Shown: positions 1 through 8,461, numbered from the stretch's first letter. The stretch is DNA of 17,537 nt from Myxococcales bacterium UBA5297 (GCA_002408385.1 DHSB01000053.1:1-17537), one strand, 5' to 3'. The notes: a model not told the origin generated them from the sequence alone. Made by a program: numbers and translations.

Positions 1-40
1 AGGTCGAGGGCCAGGCGTCAGGACTAATGGACCAGCGCCA

Positions 41-114
41 GCGGCGGGAACGGAGCCGAAGGGCCCTTCGACTTCGGCCTGCCCCGAGCCTGCCGAGGGG
101 CTCGGGCTGACCGG
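41..114 (-). repeat. Composite inverted-repeat element, copy 1
   Basis: This non-coding stretch matches the reverse complement of the element at 11904-11986. Shared blocks, in order, are GCGGCGGGA, CGAAGGGCCC, TCGACTTCG and CTCGGGCTGACCGG. This copy carries about 24 extra bases between the last two blocks, and these can form their own hairpin (GCCCC pairing with GGGGC). The central part pairs as a hairpin around GGGCCC. It looks like a REP- or MITE-like dispersed palindromic element. The similarity is seen directly; mobility is inferred. Confidence 0.5.
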
Positions 115-157
115 GTATCGCTCGAAGGATTCTTCGACACATCTTCAGTCGAAAGCC

Positions 158-189
158 GAGTGAGCCGGCGCCCAATCGCCGGCCCACTC
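158..189 (-). terminator. Possible terminator after the AsmA-family gene
   Basis: A 13-bp stem (158-170 pairing with 177-189, one G-T pair) with a 6-base loop lies 15 bases past the stop codon of the AsmA-family gene. On the minus strand it is followed only by GGCTTTCG, so the U-tract is weak. The position and stem strength support a terminator or a 3'-end stabilising hairpin. Efficiency as an intrinsic terminator is uncertain. Confidence 0.5.
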
Positions 190-204
190 AAGGCGTCGAG
201 GCGG

Positions 205-3200
205 CTACTTGCCGAAGAGGTTCTTCAGGCCCTTCTTCGCCTCCTCTTCGGCCTTCTTCTTCGCCTCTTCTTTCCTGCGCTCGGCCTCGGCGCGGGCCCT
301 CGCCTCGGCTTCGGCCTTGAGCCGGTCGGCCTCGGCCTTCGCCTTGGCCTCGGCCTCCTTCTTCAGACGGTCGGCTTCGGCGCGAGCCTTGGCTTCGGTT
401 TCGGCCTTGAGCCGCTCGGCCTCGGCGCGCGCCTTGGCCTCAGCCTCCTCCTTGCTCGAAACGCCGAGGACCTGCTTCGCCTTGTCGCCGAGCAGCTTCT
501 CGGCCACTTCGCCCGCTTTGCCCGCGAGGCAGCGCTGCGCGAGCGAGAGCGCTATCGACGCGCCGTTCGGCGTGAAGGAGGGCTCGTCGACCGTGCCGCC
601 GATGGCGACCGGGATCTTCAGCTCCTCGTTCGACTGGCACTTGCCGGCCGTCAGCTTGTTCACCACCGCGGGCGCCATGAAGTAGTCGCCCTGCAGGAAG
701 AGCTTGCCGGCGATGCCGATGGCGCCGGTGAGCACGACCTTGCTGCCGTCGAGGGTGAGCGTCATCGGCTTCTTGAGCGTGAAGCGGCCGTCGCGCACCT
801 CGAAGTCGGCCGCCATGTTGCGGATGGCGTTCTCGGACTGGATCGGCTTGAGGCTCAGCCCCGGCACCTTCTCGAGCGCGCTGAAGTCGCCGACGACCGC
901 CTGGGTGAGGCTCGCGCGCGCGAACTTGCCCTCGTTGAGCGCCACGGCGACCTTGCCGAGCAGCTTCTCCTCGAGCTCGGCGGTCTCGAAACCCTCGCCG
1001 GCCAGCTCGACCGCGAGGTCTGCCTTGCCGTGCAGCGTGTCGGGGTACTTGGTCTTCGCCGACAGCGCCTGGTTCACGTCGAGGCCCTTGATCGAGAGGT
1101 TCGCGCGGAAGGGCATGCGGCCCTTCCAGATCTCGGCCTCGGTGCCCTTGGCGGTCACCGTGCCGCCGAAGACGCCGAAGGTGCAGTCCTCGAGGCGCAG
1201 CTTGCCGTCGGCCAGCCGCACGTCGCCGCGGAAGTCGCGCAGCTCGGTCTCGGAGACGACGATGCGCTTCAGATCGAAGGTGCCGGTGAAGCGGTAGTCC
1301 TTGAGCGACGGGTCGTCCTGCGCCGGGGGCTTCGCCGCCTGCTCCTGCTTGGCGGGCTCGGCCGGCTTCTGCTCGGAGGCGCCGTCGCCCAGCAGCGCGT
1401 CGAGATCGAGGTTGGTCGAGCTCAAGCGCAGCTCGGCCTGCGGCGCGAGGAGGTTGGTCACGCGGATCTGCCCGCGCAGATCGCTCTCTCCGAAGCGCGC
1501 GTTGATGGGGTCGATGGCCACGGTCATCGACTCGAGCTGGTTTGGGTTGCCGCTCACCGCCAGCTTGGCGTCGACAAAGCCCTTCTTCGCCTGAGCGGCG
1601 GGGATGGCGGTGACCGTCTTGGCGAACCGCTCGAGGTCGAGCTTCGCCATCTCGACCCGCAGATCGGTGTCGCCCTTGGCGAGGTCGAAGCCGCCCTTGG
1701 CACCGAGCTTCAGCTCGGCGAGCTGCACGTCGAGATTGCGCACGTCGATGCGATCGCCGGCGCGGTCGACCGTGACCTTCACGAGCAGCGGCGTCGCGGC
1801 CTTCTTGCTGACGAGCTCGGGCATCTCGATGACCGCCTTGTCGGCGTCGAGCAGCAGGCTCGCCTTCAGGTCCTTCTCCGGGTTGCCCTTGGCCGTCACC
1901 TCGAAGCGCAGATCGCCGTCGAGCCGGGTGCCGGGGATGTCGAGCTTCACGTCGAGCAGCGCGAGCTGCAGCGCCGCGTCGAGGTTGGCCGCGGTGCCCT
2001 TCAGGTGGCCGGCGAGCGAGCCGTTGCCCGAGGCCTTCGCGCCCGAAGCGGCCAGCGCCGTGTTCGCCGCCGGCAGCAGGCGCGCCAGCCTGTCGAAGCT
2101 GAAGGGCTTGGCGCCCAGCTTCAGGTCGAGGGCCGGGCTCGAGAAGTCCTTCACCGTGCCCGAGAGCTGCAGGTCGAGCTCGTCGAGCCGCAGCGCGAGC
2201 CCGCGCAAGGTCGCGTCCGTGGCGGTGAAGTCGCCGTCGACGCTGACGCCCATCGGCGTGCCCTTCGGCTTGAGGAGCGTGTCGGGGATCAGCAGGTCGA
2301 GGGCCGCCATGTCGACGTTGGCGCGCACGGTCTGCTTGTTCGCGTCGCCGCTCGCCTTGACGTCGAGCGCGATGGGGCCCTCGAGCCGCGCGCCCGGCGG
2401 CAGGCTCGCCTTTGCGGCGGGGTAGTAGGAGAGCAGGACGCTCGGATCGAGCGAGGTCGAGCGGACGGTGAAGTTCTTGAACTTCGGCCTGCCGCCCAGA
2501 TCCTCGAGCGCGCCGGCCATCGCCAGCTTCACCGCGCCGACCTGCACGTCGAGCTTCTCGATCTTCGCGCCGAGCCTCTCGAGGTCGGCCTCGAGCTTGG
2601 AGTCGACGCGCAGCTCGAACTTCGCGCCGCCGCCGAGCTGCAGGTTGGCGATCGACAGGAAGCCGTTGATCGAGATGGGCTTGCCCGGGTCGATGGCGCC
2701 GACGGTCCAGTCGGCCGAGGCGAGCGCGGAGTCGATGCGCGCCGGCACTGCCGGGCCGAGGTAGGGCGCGATGCGCGAGAGGTCGACCTTGTCGAGCCGC
2801 AGCTTGACACCGCCGATCTTCGGCAGGCCTTCGACCGCGAGATCCGGGGGAAGCGGGCCGACCGAGGTCTCGAAGGCGAAGTTGGGCGCGTCGGCGAAGA
2901 CCGCGGCCTCGACCTTCACCCGGATCGGATCGGACAGGCGCACGTCGTTGAGGCGGACGCCCAGCTTGCGCACGAAGCTCTCGGCCGGCTGGCCGGTCGC
3001 CGTCGCGTGGTCGACGAGGCGGATCTGTGCGTCGGCGAGGCGCAGCTCGTTGATCGAGACCTTCTCGAGCCAGGCCTGGACCTCCGGCGACATCGGCTCG
3101 GAGGGCTTCTCCTCCTTCGGCTCATCTTGAGCGGGCTCGGCTGCGGCGAGCTTGTCGAGGATGTCCTGGTAGGAGAGCGAGCCGTCCTTGTAGCGGATGA

Positions 3201-3579
3201 AGTTGATCGCGAGCCCGTCGAGGTAGGCCGCGTCGATGACCACCTCGTCGCCGCCGGAGAGGATGGCGCGCCAGATGGCGATGTCGAAGCCGATCGACCC
3301 GACGCGCAGCAGCGGGCGATCGTCCTCGGCGCGGCCTTCGGCCGGGGCGATCTCGATGCTGGAGACCGTGCCGCCCAAGGTGGGGAAGAAGCGCGTGGAG
3401 ATCTCGCCGACCGAGACCTTGCGGCCGAGCTTCGCCTCTATCTCGGGCTTGGCCTTGGCCACCTGCTCGTTGAGGACCTTGTCGAGATCGATGAGCAGAT
3501 ACGCCAGGGCGCTTCCGCCGACGAGCAGCAGCGCGATGACACCAATGATGATGCCCGCGATCTTGAGGGCGCGCTTCAT
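205..3579 (-). CDS. AsmA-family envelope protein with coiled-coil tail
   Basis: This 1124-residue protein starts with a short basic stretch and one hydrophobic helix (residues about 7-29, IAGIIIGVIALLLVGGSAL), followed by the LGRKVSVGEI and FFPTLGG pattern typical of the AsmA N-terminus. The middle is long, beta-rich and repetitive, as in AsmA/TamB/YhdP-type proteins. Residues about 840-1030 resemble the AsmA C-terminal domain (ENAIRNMAADFEVRDGRF, then LDGSKVVLTGAIGIAG). Family members are anchored in the inner membrane, extend into the periplasm, and have been implicated in phospholipid transport to the outer membrane; that role here is by family only. Residues 1042-1124 form a charged Ala/Glu/Lys helix with four 15-residue repeats, ending in GLKNLFGK. 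The ATG start has AAGGAGG six bases upstream (3586-3592). The fully open frame on the opposite strand is treated as a shadow. Confidence 0.88.
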   Translation of the reverse strand: MKRALKIAGIIIGVIALLLVGGSALAYLLIDLDKVLNEQVAKAKPEIEAKLGRKVSVGEISTRFFPTLGGTVSSIEIAPAEGRAEDDRPLLRVGSIGFDIAIWRAILSGGDEVVIDAAYLDGLAINFIRYKDGSLSYQDILDKLAAAEPAQDEPKEEKPSEPMSPEVQAWLEKVSINELRLADAQIRLVDHATATGQPAESFVRKLGVRLNDVRLSDPIRVKVEAAVFADAPNFAFETSVGPLPPDLAVEGLPKIGGVKLRLDKVDLSRIAPYLGPAVPARIDSALASADWTVGAIDPGKPISINGFLSIANLQLGGGAKFELRVDSKLEADLERLGAKIEKLDVQVGAVKLAMAGALEDLGGRPKFKNFTVRSTSLDPSVLLSYYPAAKASLPPGARLEGPIALDVKASGDANKQTVRANVDMAALDLLIPDTLLKPKGTPMGVSVDGDFTATDATLRGLALRLDELDLQLSGTVKDFSSPALDLKLGAKPFSFDRLARLLPAANTALAASGAKASGNGSLAGHLKGTAANLDAALQLALLDVKLDIPGTRLDGDLRFEVTAKGNPEKDLKASLLLDADKAVIEMPELVSKKAATPLLVKVTVDRAGDRIDVRNLDVQLAELKLGAKGGFDLAKGDTDLRVEMAKLDLERFAKTVTAIPAAQAKKGFVDAKLAVSGNPNQLESMTVAIDPINARFGESDLRGQIRVTNLLAPQAELRLSSTNLDLDALLGDGASEQKPAEPAKQEQAAKPPAQDDPSLKDYRFTGTFDLKRIVVSETELRDFRGDVRLADGKLRLEDCTFGVFGGTVTAKGTEAEIWKGRMPFRANLSIKGLDVNQALSAKTKYPDTLHGKADLAVELAGEGFETAELEEKLLGKVAVALNEGKFARASLTQAVVGDFSALEKVPGLSLKPIQSENAIRNMAADFEVRDGRFTLKKPMTLTLDGSKVVLTGAIGIAGKLFLQGDYFMAPAVVNKLTAGKCQSNEELKIPVAIGGTVDEPSFTPNGASIALSLAQRCLAGKAGEVAEKLLGDKAKQVLGVSSKEEAEAKARAEAERLKAETEAKARAEADRLKKEAEAKAKAEADRLKAEAEARARAEAERRKEEAKKKAEEEAKKGLKNLFGK
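262..441 (-). repeat. Four 45-nt tandem repeats in the AsmA-family gene
   Basis: Residues 1047-1106 are four consecutive 15-residue units: EAKARAEAERLKAET, EAKARAEADRLKKEA, EAKAKAEADRLKAEA and EARARAEAERRKEEA. At DNA level this is a diverged 45-nt tandem repeat. The composition predicts a continuous charged alpha helix, similar in style to the TolA helical domain. Repeats like this can change copy number by slippage or recombination. Confidence 0.85.
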
Positions 3580-3684
3580 GGTGCGCCTCCTTATGGTGGC
3601 CTTGGAGTGACCAGGGTCTCGGTTGTTGTGACCCGCTGAGTGGGGGTCGCCGCCAGGCTGAACAGCGCCTGTCGATGGGACGAG

Positions 3685-3713
3685 AGCCTAGCTGCAGGGC
3701 GCGGCGCTGCCAA
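3685..3713 (-). promoter_or_regulatory. Candidate sigma-70-type promoter for the AsmA-family gene
   Basis: On the minus strand TTGGCA (3713-3708) and TAGGCT (3690-3685) are separated by exactly 17 bases. The -35 box matches TTGACA at 5 of 6 positions; the -10 box matches TATAAT at 3 of 6, including the two most important. The predicted transcript would have a leader of about 100 bases before the ATG at 3579. Assigned by eye. Confidence 0.45.
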
Positions 3714-3800
3714 CGATTTCAAGGACTTCGGCCGGGTTACGAGCAGGCGGGGGGGCGGGAGGCCGACCTTCGTGTCGGCCGAGTGCTCGATTCCTGGCCC

Positions 3801-3820
3801 GGGCGCATTGCGATGCGCCC
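3801..3820. repeat. Perfect GGGCGCAT hairpin (REP-like), copy 1
   Basis: GGGCGCAT (3801-3808) pairs perfectly with ATGCGCCC (3813-3820) over a TGCG loop. The flanks resemble those of the hairpin at 8462-8481: both have a TTCCTGG or TTTCTGG block about ten bases before the stem, and CCCCT with a nearby CCTGC after it. No T-tract follows on either strand, so it does not look like an intrinsic terminator. It is best described as a short dispersed palindromic element. Confidence 0.6.
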
Positions 3821-3857
3821 CTGCCGACCTGCGGCTTGCTCGCACGAACGCAGGGGG

Positions 3858-4105
3858 TTGGGGACCTACTCGGCAGAGTTTGACCAGATTGGCAAGAATC
3901 TGCGGCCTGAAGTCTGACGACTGGGGCCTGCCGGCCGCCCCGATCTCCCGGATTCCTCTTGGTTCCGGCTCGGCCGGCTTGGGGACCTACTCGGCAGAGT
4001 TTGACCAGATTGGCAAGAATCTGCGGCCTGAAGTCTGACGACCGGGGCCTGCCGGCCGCCCCCGATCTCCCGGAGTCGTCTTGGTTCCGGCTCGGCCGGC
4101 TTGGG
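3858..4105. repeat. Tandem duplication of a 121/122-bp non-coding unit
   Basis: Unit 1 (3858-3978) and unit 2 (3979-4100) are directly adjacent, and five bases of a third unit (TTGGG, 4101-4105) follow. The units differ by three substitutions and one inserted C. The first 64 bases, from TTGGGGACCTACTCGGCAGA to the GACGAC at the end of that block, are identical; all differences lie in the GC-rich second half. That half contains GGGGC and GCCCC arms around CCGG, a possible hairpin. No protein family explains it in any frame. Confidence 0.9.
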
Positions 4106-4126
4106 CGTTCGGCCTAATGCGTCGGC

Positions 4127-4330
4127 TCACCCCGGCTCGTACCCGCGGACCATCAGCGACGCGAACATCCCCGAGATCGCGCCCATGGTCGCAGCCACAT
4201 CGGGCTTGCAGACGACCGTGCAGCTCGCGGCGAACAGTCCGAGGACTTGGCCGGTGAGCACCATCAACAGCGCGCCGCCGGCGGCGCCGATGACGAGGCG
4301 GACGAGCAGCTTCTTGGCCTTCAGGATCAT
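4127..4330 (-). CDS. Small two-helix membrane protein, DUF6132-like
   Basis: This 67-residue protein has two hydrophobic segments (residues about 10-35 and 44-61) separated by a short cysteine-containing loop, SCTVVCKPDVAATMGAISG, with C37 and C41. The layout of one helix, a Cys-x3-Cys loop with a proline, then GAISG leading into a second glycine-rich helix, resembles small DUF6132 membrane proteins, whose function is unknown. The ATG at 4330 was chosen because AAGGAGG lies ten bases upstream (4341-4347) and the hydrophobic helix follows directly. The frame can be extended to 4462, but that would run through the yebC terminator. The gene follows yebC on the same strand and is probably transcribed separately. 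The family call is tentative; that it is a real membrane protein is more certain. Confidence 0.65.
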   Translation of the reverse strand: MILKAKKLLVRLVIGAAGGALLMVLTGQVLGLFAASCTVVCKPDVAATMGAISGMFASLMVRGYEPG

Positions 4331-4413
4331 CGAGCTCCAGCCTCCTTGCTCAGTTTGAGCCAGGGCGGAGCGAAACGATGCGACCGGGGGCGGGCGAGAG
4401 AGCGAGCGCTCAT

Positions 4414-4447
4414 AAAGGGAAAGGGCGCGCCGAAGCGCGCCCCTTCT
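4414..4447 (-). terminator. Intrinsic terminator of yebC
   Basis: Read on the minus strand, GGGCGCGC, the stable tetraloop TTCG, and GCGCGCCC form an 8-bp GC stem (4442-4435 with 4430-4423). AAG on the 5' side can extend the pairing with CTT on the 3' side with one bulge. The stem is followed by TTTCCCTTTAT. This lies 23 bases past the yebC stop codon and is the clearest rho-independent terminator in the window. Confidence 0.8.
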
Positions 4448-4469
4448 CGAACAGGCGGTCATCGATCGA

Positions 4470-5216
<747 letters not shown>

Positions 5217-5242
5217 CGACACCTCCTCGGCTTCGAAACTGG

Positions 5243-5272
5243 CTCCGCGTCCCTCTGGCGAAAGGGACGGAG
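5243..5272 (-). promoter_or_regulatory. Stem-loop in the yebC leader
   Basis: On the plus strand CTCCGCGTCCCT (5243-5254) pairs with AGGGACGGAG (5263-5272), giving ten base pairs with a two-base bulge and an eight-base loop. It lies between the candidate yebC promoter and the Shine-Dalgarno and would sit near the 5' end of the transcript. It may stabilise or regulate the mRNA; no ligand-binding family is recognised. Confidence 0.4.
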
Positions 5273-5273
5273 A

Positions 5274-5303
5274 CTGCTACCACGCCGCCCGCAGGGCGTA
5301 CAA
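5274..5303 (-). promoter_or_regulatory. Weak candidate promoter for yebC
   Basis: On the minus strand TTGTAC (5303-5298), an 18-base spacer, and TAGCAG (5279-5274) preceded by TGG could form an extended -10 promoter. Both hexamers match the consensus poorly. The call rests on position and spacing. Confidence 0.3.
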
Positions 5304-5321
5304 GCGGACAGGCTGTCCCGA

Positions 5322-5344
5322 GCGCCCTTCGTCACGAGGGGCGC
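5322..5344. repeat. Hairpin upstream of yebC
   Basis: GCGCCCTTCG (5322-5331) pairs with CGAGGGGCGC (5335-5344) over a TCA loop, with one T-G pair. No T-tract follows on either strand. It may belong to the dispersed palindromes of this genome, which often contain a CCCTTCG block. Confidence 0.5.
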
Positions 5345-5805
5345 GCGATGAGCGGGCTGAGCACGTGATCCAAGGAAGAACAGAGCGCAACCCGCGCAGA
5401 ATCCGGACCTTCTGACCTGCCGCGGAAGCTGTTCTCGGAGGCCATTTCCGCAAGCGACCGCTCCCCTTCGAGAGTGGTCGCCGCCGCTCTGCGAACGGGC
5501 CACGAGGCAGAAAGCAAGCACACGCGATCGCCCCTCTCCGGCCCGCGCAACCTGGCCCGCGACGAGCGCGGTCATCGGCGGGCCGTCAGGGAGGGCAGGG
5601 GGCGGGCCAACGGCGGGCGAGCCGACTCCAAACCTCCCAGTCGAGACATCAGGTCCCAGGAGCGCCCTCAGAGAGCGCGCGGTGCCGTCCGAACGCCGGC
5701 GTTCCCGACGTCCCTGCCGACGAGACGTTGACGGTCCCTTCTGCCGTCGGTCGACACGACGGCCGGCCTCGCGACGCTTCGCCGCGGTGGGCGCGCGCCT
5801 CGTGC

Positions 5806-5816
5806 GTGCTATATAG
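5806..5816 (+). promoter_or_regulatory. Possible -10 element for gltX
   Basis: GTGCTATATAG stands out in otherwise GC-rich DNA, 53 bases before the gltX start. TG-C-TATATA has the form of an extended -10 box. No convincing -35 box is seen at 17 bases. It resembles the TGCTAC, TGTTATCG and GGCTATCG elements upstream of other genes in this window. Confidence 0.35.
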
Positions 5817-5868
5817 CCGACGCCTCGCGGCCAGCCTCGCGATGGCCCAACAGCCGAGAGCATCGACC

Positions 5869-7338
5869 ATGACCGTTCGAGTCCGTATCGCCCCCAGCCC
5901 GACCGGCGACCCGCATGTCGGGACCGCCTACATCGCCCTGTTCAACTACGTCTTTGCCCGCAAGAACGGCGGCCAGTTCATCCTGCGCATCGAGGACACC
6001 GACCGGACCCGCTCGACGCTCGAGTCCGAGGCGGCCATCCTGCGCGCGCTGCGCTGGGTCGGGCTGGAATGGGACGAGGGCCCGGACAAGGGCGGGCCGC
6101 ACGGCCCCTACCGGCAGAGCGAGCGCGCCGAGATCTACAGGCAGCACGCGCAGATGCTCATCGACAAGGGCGCGGCCTACCGCTGCTTCTGCACCGCCGA
6201 GCGCCTGGCCGAGCTGCGCAAGAGGCAGATGGCCGAGAAGAAGAACCTCGGCTACGACGGCCTGTGTCGCGACCTCTCGCGCGAGGAGTCGGACAAGCGC
6301 GCGGCGGCGGGCGAGCCGTTCGTGGTGCGCCTGGCCATGCCGCGTGAGGGCGACACTGTCTTCCCCGACCGGCTGCGCGGCGAGATCAAGTTCGCCAACG
6401 CCGGGGTCGACGATCAGGTGCTGCTCAAGTCGGACGGCTTTCCGACCTACCACCTCGCCAACGTCGTCGACGACCACCTGATGGGCATCACGCACGTCAT
6501 CCGCGCCGAGGAGTGGATCAGCTCGACGCCCAAGCACGTGGTGCTCTACCAGGCCTTCGGCTGGCAGGCGCCCGAGTTCGTCCACATGCCGCTGCTGCGC
6601 AACAAGGACAAGTCAAAGATCAGCAAGCGCAAGAACCCGGTCTCGCTCGACTACTACCGCGACGCGGGAATCCTGCCCGAGGCGCTGCGCAATTTCCTGG
6701 CGCTGATGGGCTGGTCGATCGCCGCCGACCGGGAGAAGTTCACCCTGCAGGAGATGATCGAGGCGTTCGACATCGATCGCGTCTCGACCGGCGAGCCGGT
6801 CTTCGATCTCGTCAAGCTCATCGACCTCAACGGCCAGTACATCCGCGAGATGAGCGAGGACGAGCTGGTCGAGCGGCTGCTAAGCTGGCGGCTGTCGAAG
6901 GAGTCGTTTCGCAAAGTGATGCCGTTGGTGCGCGAGCGGATGAAGACGCTCTCGGACTTCATCGCGCTCGGCGACTTCTTCTTCACCGGCGACCTGGACC
7001 ACAAGCCGTTCGCGGCGGCGATGGTCTCCAAGGGCCGCACGCCAAGCGAGACCGGCAAGATCCTGCAGGAGTACATCGAGAAGGTCGACGAGCCGTGGAA
7101 GGAGGCGCGCCGGGTGCCGTTCGAAGACAAGGCGCTCGAGGAGTTTTCGCGCACCTTCGCCGAGGAGAAGGGCTGGAAGGTCAAGGAGCTCTTCATGGCG
7201 CTGCGGCTGGCGGTGACCGGCAAGAGCGCGACCCCGCCGCTGTTTGCCACGATGGAGGTGCTCGGCCGCGAGCTGACGCGCAAGCGAGTGCGCGACGCGG
7301 CTGAGACGCTGAAGGCGTTGCCTCCGCCCAAGGCCTGA
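5869..7338 (+). CDS. gltX: Glutamyl-tRNA synthetase
   Basis: This 489-residue class I aminoacyl-tRNA synthetase charges tRNA with glutamate in the cytoplasm. It has the HIGH-type signature [14 protein letters not shown] (residues 8-21), the [12 protein letters not shown] block (38-49), a Cys-x-Cys pair (C106, C108) with C133 as in zinc-binding relatives, [19 protein letters not shown] (198-216), and the KISKR form of the KMSKS loop (250-254). The C-terminal anticodon-binding half is present, and the length is normal. The ATG at 5869 fits the usual family N-terminus ([12 protein letters not shown]); an in-frame ATG at 5842 would add nine residues. No strong Shine-Dalgarno precedes either. Whether the enzyme also mischarges tRNA-Gln, as in bacteria that use GatCAB, cannot be decided here. 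Confidence 0.96.
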   Translation: MTVRVRIAPSPTGDPHVGTAYIALFNYVFARKNGGQFILRIEDTDRTRSTLESEAAILRALRWVGLEWDEGPDKGGPHGPYRQSERAEIYRQHAQMLIDKGAAYRCFCTAERLAELRKRQMAEKKNLGYDGLCRDLSREESDKRAAAGEPFVVRLAMPREGDTVFPDRLRGEIKFANAGVDDQVLLKSDGFPTYHLANVVDDHLMGITHVIRAEEWISSTPKHVVLYQAFGWQAPEFVHMPLLRNKDKSKISKRKNPVSLDYYRDAGILPEALRNFLALMGWSIAADREKFTLQEMIEAFDIDRVSTGEPVFDLVKLIDLNGQYIREMSEDELVERLLSWRLSKESFRKVMPLVRERMKTLSDFIALGDFFFTGDLDHKPFAAAMVSKGRTPSETGKILQEYIEKVDEPWKEARRVPFEDKALEEFSRTFAEEKGWKVKELFMALRLAVTGKSATPPLFATMEVLGRELTRKRVRDAAETLKALPPPKA

Positions 7339-7361
7339 AGAGCAGCCTGAGTTGGGAGGCT

Positions 7362-7456
7362 TCAGTTCTGAGTCGTGAGCTCTCGGTCTCGCGAGGCTCC
7401 GGTGAAGTGAGACCTGGCCTCGCGACTCACAACTCAAAACGCACAACTGAGAACTC
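7362..7456. repeat. Imperfect inverted repeat filling the gltX-tsaB spacer
   Basis: TCGCGAGGC (7389-7397) pairs with GCCTCGCGA (7417-7425) over a 19-base loop. Outside this, the left side reads AGTTCTGAGTCGTGAG. The right side, read in reverse complement, contains AGTTCTCAGTTGTG and TTGAGTTGTGAG, so the arms are related but gapped. The element takes up most of the 121-bp gap and is A/T-richer than its surroundings on the right side. It could be a degenerate palindromic repeat or an mRNA hairpin. Confidence 0.5.
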
Positions 7457-7459
7457 GAA

Positions 7460-8158
7460 ATGCTCCTCCTCGGCATTGACACCGCGACGCTCACCCTGTC
7501 GGTCGCTCTCGTGGAGCGGCTGGCGGGCGAGGACCGCCTGCTCGAGCGCGTGGTCGAGCCGCCGCCCAAGCCTCATTCCTCGCTGCTGCCCGGCGTCATC
7601 GGCGAGATGCTCGCGCGCCGCGGCGCCCGGCCCTCCGAGCTTGGGGCGATCGTCGTCGGCCTCGGGCCTGGCTCGTTCACCGGGTTGCGCATCGGGCTGG
7701 CGACCGCGAAGGGAATCTCCTACGCAGGCGGCATTCCGCTGGCCGGCGCCTCGTCGCTGGCAGCGATGGCGCTGGCGGCCGCTTCGAGCATGCAGGACGG
7801 CACTCTGCTCGTGCCCGCGCTCGATGCGCGCAAGGGCGAGGTCTATTGCGGCTTCTATCGAGTTGCGGGCGAGTCGGTCGTCGCCGAGGGGCCGGAGCTG
7901 GCGATCGGTCCGGAGAAGCTGATGGAGCTGCTCGCCGAAAAGCCCGGCGCGCGCGTCTTCGGGCTGGGGCGCGAGGCCTACGCGCCGCTCCAGGAGCTGC
8001 CGGCGCCGGGGACCTCGGTGCGCACGCCGGATGCCTTCGCGCTCGTGCGTCTGGTGCGGGAGCTGCCCGGGTACTCGAAGGGGTCGACCTTCGGCCTCGA
8101 ACCTCACTACGTGCGCCCGAGCGATTCGGAGTGGACGCTCAAGCAGAAGAAGAAATAG
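7460..8158 (+). CDS. tsaB: tRNA threonylcarbamoyladenosine biosynthesis protein TsaB
   Basis: This 232-residue protein has the TsaB features: an N-terminal MLLLGIDTATLTLSVAL strand pair, the H39-S-S-LLPG motif (KPHSSLLPGVI), and the signature GLGPGSFTGLRIGLATAKG (residues 67-85). TsaB is the non-catalytic partner of TsaD in the ASKHA fold and is needed, with TsaC and TsaE, to make N6-threonylcarbamoyladenosine at position 37 of ANN-decoding tRNAs. PALDARKGEVYCGFY is another typical block. The C-terminal tail ends in a lysine-rich stretch. tsaD, tsaE and rimI, common neighbours elsewhere, are not in the window. It follows gltX by 121 bp on the same strand and probably shares its transcript. 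No clear Shine-Dalgarno is visible before the ATG. Confidence 0.93.
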   Translation: MLLLGIDTATLTLSVALVERLAGEDRLLERVVEPPPKPHSSLLPGVIGEMLARRGARPSELGAIVVGLGPGSFTGLRIGLATAKGISYAGGIPLAGASSLAAMALAAASSMQDGTLLVPALDARKGEVYCGFYRVAGESVVAEGPELAIGPEKLMELLAEKPGARVFGLGREAYAPLQELPAPGTSVRTPDAFALVRLVRELPGYSKGSTFGLEPHYVRPSDSEWTLKQKKK

Positions 8159-8207
8159 AACGAACGCAACTTCAGCTTTGCCGGGCGGGGATTGTTGGAG
8201 ACGACCG

Positions 8208-8411
8208 ATGAACTTCGGGAATCGCCAGGTCGACCTCGAACGCTTGCGGCGCGAACACCGCGCGCTCGACGAGCAGATCATCGCCCTCGAAGGCCGCCGC
8301 TGGCTCAGTGTCGCGGAAGAGGACGAGATCAAGCGGCTCAAACGGCGCAAGCTGCAGATGAAGGATCAAATCGCCACGCTCGCCGATCGCGAGCGGGCGG
8401 CGCGGCCGTAG
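8208..8411 (+). CDS. DUF465/YdcH-like coiled-coil protein
   Basis: This 67-residue protein matches the DUF465 (YdcH) pattern: LERLRREHRALDEQIIALEG, a short turn, then EEDEIKRLKRRKLQMKDQIA. The family forms a small helical hairpin or coiled coil of unknown function and is common in proteobacteria. The ATG at 8208 has GGAG seven bases upstream (8197-8200). An upstream extension of the frame overlaps tsaB and is not credible. It starts 49 bases after tsaB and is probably cotranscribed with it. Confidence 0.85.
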   Translation: MNFGNRQVDLERLRREHRALDEQIIALEGRRWLSVAEEDEIKRLKRRKLQMKDQIATLADRERAARP

Positions 8412-8461
8412 GGAAGGGCAGGCCGCTGGCGGAAGCCGAAGCCTGTGGGCGATTTCTGGAT

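Larger units (their letters stand above)
3580..4126. other. 547-bp spacer, no credible gene
   Basis: This gap between the AsmA-family gene and the small membrane-protein gene holds the candidate promoter at 3685-3713, a GGGCGCAT hairpin at 3801-3820, and the tandem duplication at 3858-4105. Open frames crossing it on the plus strand have no recognisable family. Two of them end in the same peptide only because the DNA repeat is read twice. Confidence 0.7.
5217..5868. other. 652-bp divergent spacer between yebC and gltX
   Basis: No credible gene is seen. Open frames on both strands are rich in Arg, Ser and Pro and match nothing recognisable. The yebC-proximal part carries the candidate yebC promoter and leader stem-loop. 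A hairpin lies at 5322-5344, and a TATATA-containing element precedes gltX. The rest (about 5350-5800) is GC-rich with short palindromic fragments and no clear function. Confidence 0.6.

Noticed and set aside
160..3639. Fully open 1159-codon frame on the plus strand opposite the AsmA-family gene
   Set aside because: Its composition (Arg, Leu, Gly, Glu, Val in monotone strings) is that of a GC-rich shadow frame. The minus-strand protein has clear AsmA features and a strong ribosome site.
3640..4038. Plus-strand frames across the tandem duplication that both end in GTYSAEFDQIGKNLRPEV
   Set aside because: The shared ending comes from the DNA repeat read twice. There is no ribosome site or family match, and the units differ by a frameshifting insertion.
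3858..4105. CRISPR array
   Set aside because: Only two units of about 121 bp, directly adjacent with no spacers, and no cas genes.
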